From contig OZ021721.1 of assembly GCA_963978545.1 (NCBI GenBank), positions 101,288,366 through 101,352,365 of the forward strand: a DNA stretch of 64,000 nucleotides, read 5' to 3'. Below the pieces are notes generated by a model, which worked only from the letters and a program-made list of their open reading frames with translations, searched no databases and was not told the DNA's origin. Below, piece by piece: positions 59,199-64,000 of this stretch (positions are counted from its first letter, which is position 1; each line of letters starts with the position of its first letter). Made by a program: the position numbers and the translations under genes. The DNA comes from Linyphia triangularis. Taxonomy: Eukaryota > Arthropoda > Arachnida > Araneae > Linyphiidae.

Positions 59199-59380
59199 GC
59201 CGACCAAACGGTATAGTGGTTAGCGTTCTAGCTTCTGGACCGCGAGGTTGCGGGTTCGAGTCCCGTGTTTGGCATGGGTGTTTGTAAATGTATGTTGGCT
59301 TGTCTAATGACGAAAGTTTCGGCGCATTATAGCCCTCGTGTTGCTGACGGCGCCAGATAATCTGAAAACAACCAACCAAC
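59199..59380 (+). mobile_element. tRNA-derived SINE, copy 4
   Basis: Full-length copy with GACCAAACGGTATAGTGG, B-box GGTTCGAGTCCCG and tail AACAACCAACCAAC. Flanked by a 12-bp duplication CTACCTCATGCA at 59187-59198 and 59381-59392. The variable short tails (AACC units) across the copies suggest tail slippage. Confidence 0.9.
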
Positions 59381-59392
59381 CTACCTCATGCA

Positions 59393-61045
59393 CTTTCTGC
59401 AGGGTTAAACAAACTCTAATGCTCTGCTCTGAAAGGATGAAACCAAACAAGTCCATACAGTCTCATAATCATTTGTTGCTATGCAAGTCGATCAGTTATA
59501 TGATTGCTTGCAATAATATGAAAACAGAATGGTTACAACAATGATGTATTTATTTTTATTTTGGAAAGTTGTCAAATTTTCAAAATCTTGCCATGTTCAT
59601 ATAGAGCATCTCACCATAAATTACATTCCTGTATCAAAATTGTTAGGGCTTAACAAACTTATTTAAATTCTTTACAAATTTATTTCGATTCTTTAAAAAT
59701 AAACTATATATCTCAAGATCAATTTAGAAATTAAATTTTATTTAACACTAGTTAATTCATTTTTTAATTTAAAGGAAATAAAATTTAGTTTCAATATTTG
59801 TTCTTGTTATATAAGATATTACAAATTTGCTGAATAAGTAGGAAATGAAAAGGTCCTTCAAATATGGTGCATATTCTTAACTCTTAATTGGTGCCAAAAT
59901 TGCTCATCATACCAAGTTGATCTTTCATCAACATTTGTACTCTAAGTTGGAGCTTCTACACTTAAAATTTCATGCAAGATGAAACATGAACATTCTCTAT
60001 AACTTCTACTGGAATAAAGAGTTTTAGTTAATTTTTGCCTTTTTTTATTGGAATTCATTGGACAATTCCTACATTTTTATTTTATTCAATTCTAAATATT
60101 TCGAAAAGGCCATAAACACAAAAATTTCTATTCTCTGTGACTTTTATTTATTATTTTTTTCATTTTAAGTTTACCTGTCAGATTTTGGTGGGAAAATCAT
60201 GTATTTTGGCGCAAATCGCACGGGAATTAGTTATAAATATTTTAGTTATTTGCTAGACTTATTTCCCATTTATTGATTTTATTTCCTCTAAGATTAGATT
60301 ATCAATAATATATTTAAACTTTCATTCAAATTTAATTTTTTCTTGTTTTAAAGTGATCTACAAGATACAATTTTTTTTACTGATTCTTATCTAAAACCCA
60401 GATGATGCATTATGTCTGTTACTATCTGATGAAAAATTTCTGGAAATTATTATTTTCAACTACTATAATGACTGATAAAAAGCACAAACTAAAAATTTCA
60501 TGTTTTGGTTTGAATGTTTAAAACATTATCAAATTTCATTGCGAACACGGATTCATGTGATATTTTATCATATGCTTTTATTTGCAAAGGATTTTTAAAT
60601 TGTATTGTATAAATTTTTTAATCTTGAACTTTCAGAACAGTCATGTAAAAATAACATCTTTATTTTGTATGTGTAAAAAAAGGTTTAGCTAATTTAAATT
60701 CAACAAACGCAATATTACATAGCACTAAAAACTGAAGTTAGTTTGGAAATGTTGTTAAGTGAGTAGCTTCAAAATTACTGAACAACTTATCCAAAAAACT
60801 TCAGTGTAGTTGTTTGTTGTAACAGTATTTGTACAGCTACAAATTAGCAGATTTTACAGTTTTATGCACTTTTTAAATTAGTCAATTTTATGTGTAGTTT
60901 GTGTGGATGACATTTTCCTGATCTATTTTTATAACTGAAATTTGAAGAATACTAGAGAGTACCATGTTTTGAGAACAATATTTGGCACTTATTAAATTCT
61001 TCCCAAATATTTGAAATGTAATTATTATATAGTGTGAGAAATTTC
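59393..61045. other. AT-rich DNA, no gene
   Basis: No frame with a motif and no inverted ends seen. Confidence 0.5.
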
Positions 61046-61051
61046 ATTGTA

Positions 61052-61933
61052 CAGTCAACTCGTGATAACTCGGAAGTTCAAGGGAGGGGCCAAATTCTTC
61101 GAGTTATCGGATATCACTCGGCAGTTATTTTCTATTCAAGGCATATTTTATCAGATATCTTTTGCTTGTTCATGTGGAGTTCAGAAGACAATATTGTGTC
61201 TTGCTTTAAACTTTTCTAGCCATCCTGCACTTGCTATAAATCCTTCAACTTTTAGTAAACGAGTAAAGTTCTTCACCTTTTCTTTTAATATCGTCCCACT
61301 AAGAGGGATTATGGAATTCTGGTTTCGATATGTTTCAAATCTTTTTAATACAGCAGCTTTGACATCAAGAAAGGCACATACCTTCACTCATTTACACGAT
61401 AGATCGAGTTTCGATGCATGTCTTCTCAAAATCATCTTTGTTTTTCAAAATGGTTGAAAGAGTATTGGGAGGAATTATGTTTAAAGCAACGTCTTTCTTA
61501 CATCACAGATTTTGTTCAGTTTCATTGATCAATTTAACTTTTTGAGTTGGACTAAGCGTATTTAATTTACATTTTAACATTATTCGAAGCCAACGTAAAC
61601 CAACACCATTGACTCGCACTTTAAATATGGAATGGAATGTAAAAGCAAAAGCTTGTTTACTTTCTATACGCTTCAATGCAAACGGGGTTTTCCCGGTAAC
61701 AAGTTAAATTGTAAAACAATGTAAAGAGGAATTTTTTTTTTATTGGTATTTTTTTTTTTTTTTTATGTTATGAAAATAAAATTTTCTCAAAAACTTCAAC
61801 TTAAAAGATGTACGCTTTGAGATATGGAGGTAATTTAGTGTTGAAAAACACTAAATTGTCTTGGGACCTAATGAAAACTTCGAGATAAACGAATATTCGA
61901 CTTGTGAGACTTTGAGTTATCGCGAATTGACTG
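61052..61933 (-). mobile_element. pogo/Tigger-type transposon remnant
   Basis: Ends CAGTCAACTCGTGATAACTC (left) and, read inward, CAGTCAATTCGCGATAACTC (right) are flanked by TA at 61050-61051 and 61934-61935. These match the CAGTC..CTCGATAACTCG-type ends of Tigger elements. Inside, the minus strand carries the DNA-binding part of the transposase. The DDD catalytic region is absent, so it is an 882-bp deletion derivative. Confidence 0.85.
61181..61560 (-). pseudogene. Tigger/CENP-B-like DNA-binding domains, broken
   Basis: Reading down the minus strand, the first helix-turn-helix is recognisable (KVKLINETEQ, then IIPPNTLSTILKNKDD) and is broken by stops. The second, CENP-B-type helix-turn-helix lies in the open frame 61181-61387 (IPLSGTILKEKVKNF, then FIASAGWLEKFKARHNIVF). 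In pogo/Tigger transposases these two domains bind the element ends. A stop follows HNIVF and no DDE domain remains. Confidence 0.8.
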
Positions 61934-61979
61934 TATTTTTAAAATTGGAAAATCTTCCCTTCCACATGCTTTTTTTGTG

Positions 61980-63340
61980 TCAGGGTTCCCACGGGTCCTT
62001 AAAAGTCTTTAAGAACTCCTTATTTTTGATAAATCAGGTCCTTAAAAACTCCTTTATTTCCCAATAAAACTGTCCAAGATAGCAATTTTCTGCTGATTTT
62101 TGAAACTGCATTAATGAAATATTAAGTAGAGCCAATCTGTCCCTAAAGCTCAAACTATAGTGATCAAAACACTAAACCAGTTTTTTCGCCAACTGAGTGG
62201 TGTTTAAATGTCGGGCCACATCAAGAGCTCTCCTGATAAATTCCTTGTCTACGTGTATGGGCAGGCGGGTTTCTGAAAAATTTGCAACAAGGTCAAAACG
62301 TTACCAATTCATTATGACGGGCAATTCAAAATCCACCAGTAATGAAAAAATGGCCGTTAACTAAACAATAACTGAAAACTGAATGAATACAAAAATAATC
62401 AAGAAAATACAACATAATATGCAAATTCTTATTTGAAAATGTACGAGGTAGAAAAGGGGAATTTAAGAAAACCAAGTTGCATGCCTTATCAGACTATTCG
62501 TGAAGCAACTAGAGACAGAACAGTAGTGGCCAAATTTAATTTAATTTTGTTTTTGCTGTTGCTAAATTACTATGCCTTTTCCTCGAATTCTTTCAAAATG
62601 ATACTCATTTTTCCTTTTTATGAAGGGGAATAATCAAAACTCGTCATAAAGTATATGAACTATTTCCATGTTCCAAAGCAAGAACATAAAACTAGACTCT
62701 TAATAGTATTAAAACTTTGGAAATTTATTTTTGAGGATTATAATTGTTACTTGTCTTCCAACAAAATTAGCATGAGGTTTGTTGTTAATAAACTATTTAT
62801 AGAAAAATTGAAGACAAATTATGTAAGTACAGAGGACAGCCTCAATTTAAAAGAGATTGTTGTAGTTTTATTGTAAAAACGTTGCAAACTCTCATGACTA
62901 AATCACTATTAAATGATACAATTGTTCATAATGCATCATGCCTAAATCCTAGACAAATGGTAAAAGATAGGAGCAAAAACTTTAGTTTTATGACAGGGTG
63001 TCTACTGGTCCCACATGCCACAAAAATATGCGAAAACAGAAAACTGTCTTGGAAAAAGTACTGAAATCGTAAATTTTGTTCCAAAAATTATCTTTTCCAG
63101 GGACAATTCCGAAAGTTATCTCTTTCGCCGATAGGCGAATTTCCACCCTTTTTTTAATTTTTCCCGTTTTTTTTACAAATTTCAAAGAAAATCAATGTTA
63201 TTCTACAAGTTTCCCATTGATCTCACAGATAGAGAGAAAAGTTACTCCTTCCTCTTTCTTCACACATGGTTTAATTTCAAAGTTTTCAGTCTTTTTGATC
63301 GAAATTTCAATTCAGAGCTCCCTAAATCATGGATGGAATG
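61980..63340. other. Mixed relics, no gene
   Basis: Begins with a piece of the CAGGGTTCCCAC MITE family (61981 to about 62060). ACAGGGTGTCTACTGGTCCC at about 62995 resembles the end of another common hAT-like MITE. Frames in between (62433-62876) carry no recognisable motif. Confidence 0.4.
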
Positions 63341-63724
63341 ATTACTTTTGCTCTCGCATTTTTCTTTTATGTGATAGCCTCTATCGGCATTATTTACGTT
63401 GGTATGTGATGGCCATTTTGTTGAGCGTTTCCCTATTGAAATGATTGTTGATATCGTACTTATGGTGGACGCTATCGCCTAGAATTACGTTGTTGCGTGA
63501 TATTCATTTTTGTCGATTGTTACGCCTATAGAACACTTACTGACGCTATTGCACCTGTCAGAAATGGTACAATTCAACTGAAATATGGATTTCTGTTCTT
63601 TTTTTTATGTATACAAATCTGTAATACAATTTTATTGCAAGCCTGACAACCATGGAACCTGCGTAAGTTCAGACTTCCCCCAACTCCGATGTCGTGACCA
63701 TTTTTCTTACAGATATCCGCCAAA

Positions 63725-63835
63725 GGTGCCAGGTTTGAATCTCAGATTAGACATGAATGTTCGTTGTGGTTCGGAATCCACGTTAAGTTGTAGGTCCCGG
63801 CCAGATTAGCCGTCGAGCATAAAAATAGGTTGTTG
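63725..63835 (+). mobile_element. Fragment of a second SINE-like repeat
   Basis: GTGCCAGGTTTGAATCTCAG resembles a B-box (GGTTCGAATCC) followed by a body GTTCGTTGTGGTTCGGAATC...CCGTCGAGCATAAAA. Different from the four-copy SINE family. 5' end missing; the call rests on the B-box-like sequence only. Confidence 0.35.
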
Positions 63836-64000
63836 AGTGTATAAACTGACCAACTTACAGATTACCAGCCCTATCACAATTATTTACGTTGATGTATATT
63901 GGTCAGTTTTGCTGAACGTTGGCGCTGATGTAAGGATTGCTATTGCCGATATTTGCATTGCTTAGACGATAACTATCGTTGAGATTTACCTTATTGTCAT

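Overview
The window is AT-rich, intron-rich eukaryotic DNA, most likely from an arthropod. That reading rests on nicotinic-type exon structure, a p24/TMED first exon, tRNA-derived SINEs, Tc1/mariner, pogo, Harbinger-like, piggyBac-like and BEL/Pao relics, and long ATTT and AT arrays. Species cannot be named from this sequence. No rRNA, operon or CRISPR array is visible. Most of the DNA is transposon remains, often nested, and most long open frames inside them are not genes.

Three host-type loci stand out. (1) On the minus strand, six short exons spread over about 21 kb (30.9 kb down to 10.0 kb) assemble in matching splice phases into a divergent Cys-loop ligand-gated ion channel. The architecture is that of nicotinic receptors, including a 45-bp exon, but the acetylcholine-binding aromatics, the vicinal cysteines and the TM2 glutamates are absent. 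Signal peptide and TM3-TM4 exons were not found. (2) On the plus strand, 53972-54121 is the first coding exon of a TMED3/7-like p24 cargo receptor; its later exons are not in the window. (3) At 45.8-47.3 kb a GC-rich island carries an intact 286-codon frame behind a promoter with a heat-shock element, a perfect CRE palindrome and two TATA boxes. It follows a ~65-bp tandem array and two perfect-stem hairpins. The protein is unrecognised and the setting suggests a foreign or endogenous viral origin, which is inference.

Layout: 0.9-3.1 kb Harbinger-like element containing a Tc1 deletion derivative; 3.3-6.1 kb fold-back element split by a THAP-bearing element; 7.4-9.1 kb repeats, a decayed SGNH-type retroelement domain and a hairpin MITE; 10-31 kb the channel gene, with introns full of SINEs, MITEs, tandem repeats, a transposase relic with a 4x70-bp expansion and a 723-bp TTAA-flanked palindrome; 31-40 kb mostly unannotated DNA with a SINE, hairpins and a family of AAGGTT/CTTGTC palindromic repeats; 40.2-41.7 kb a complete but mutated Tc1 element; 42.2-44.6 kb a decayed multicopy-family gene next to a BEL/Pao fragment; 44.9-47.3 kb the tandem array and GC-rich island; 47.4-52 kb a giant palindrome interrupted by a hAT-like element; 53-54 kb the TMED exon; 54.8-64 kb a piggyBac-like MITE, dispersed degenerate repeats, a SINE and a pogo/Tigger relic.
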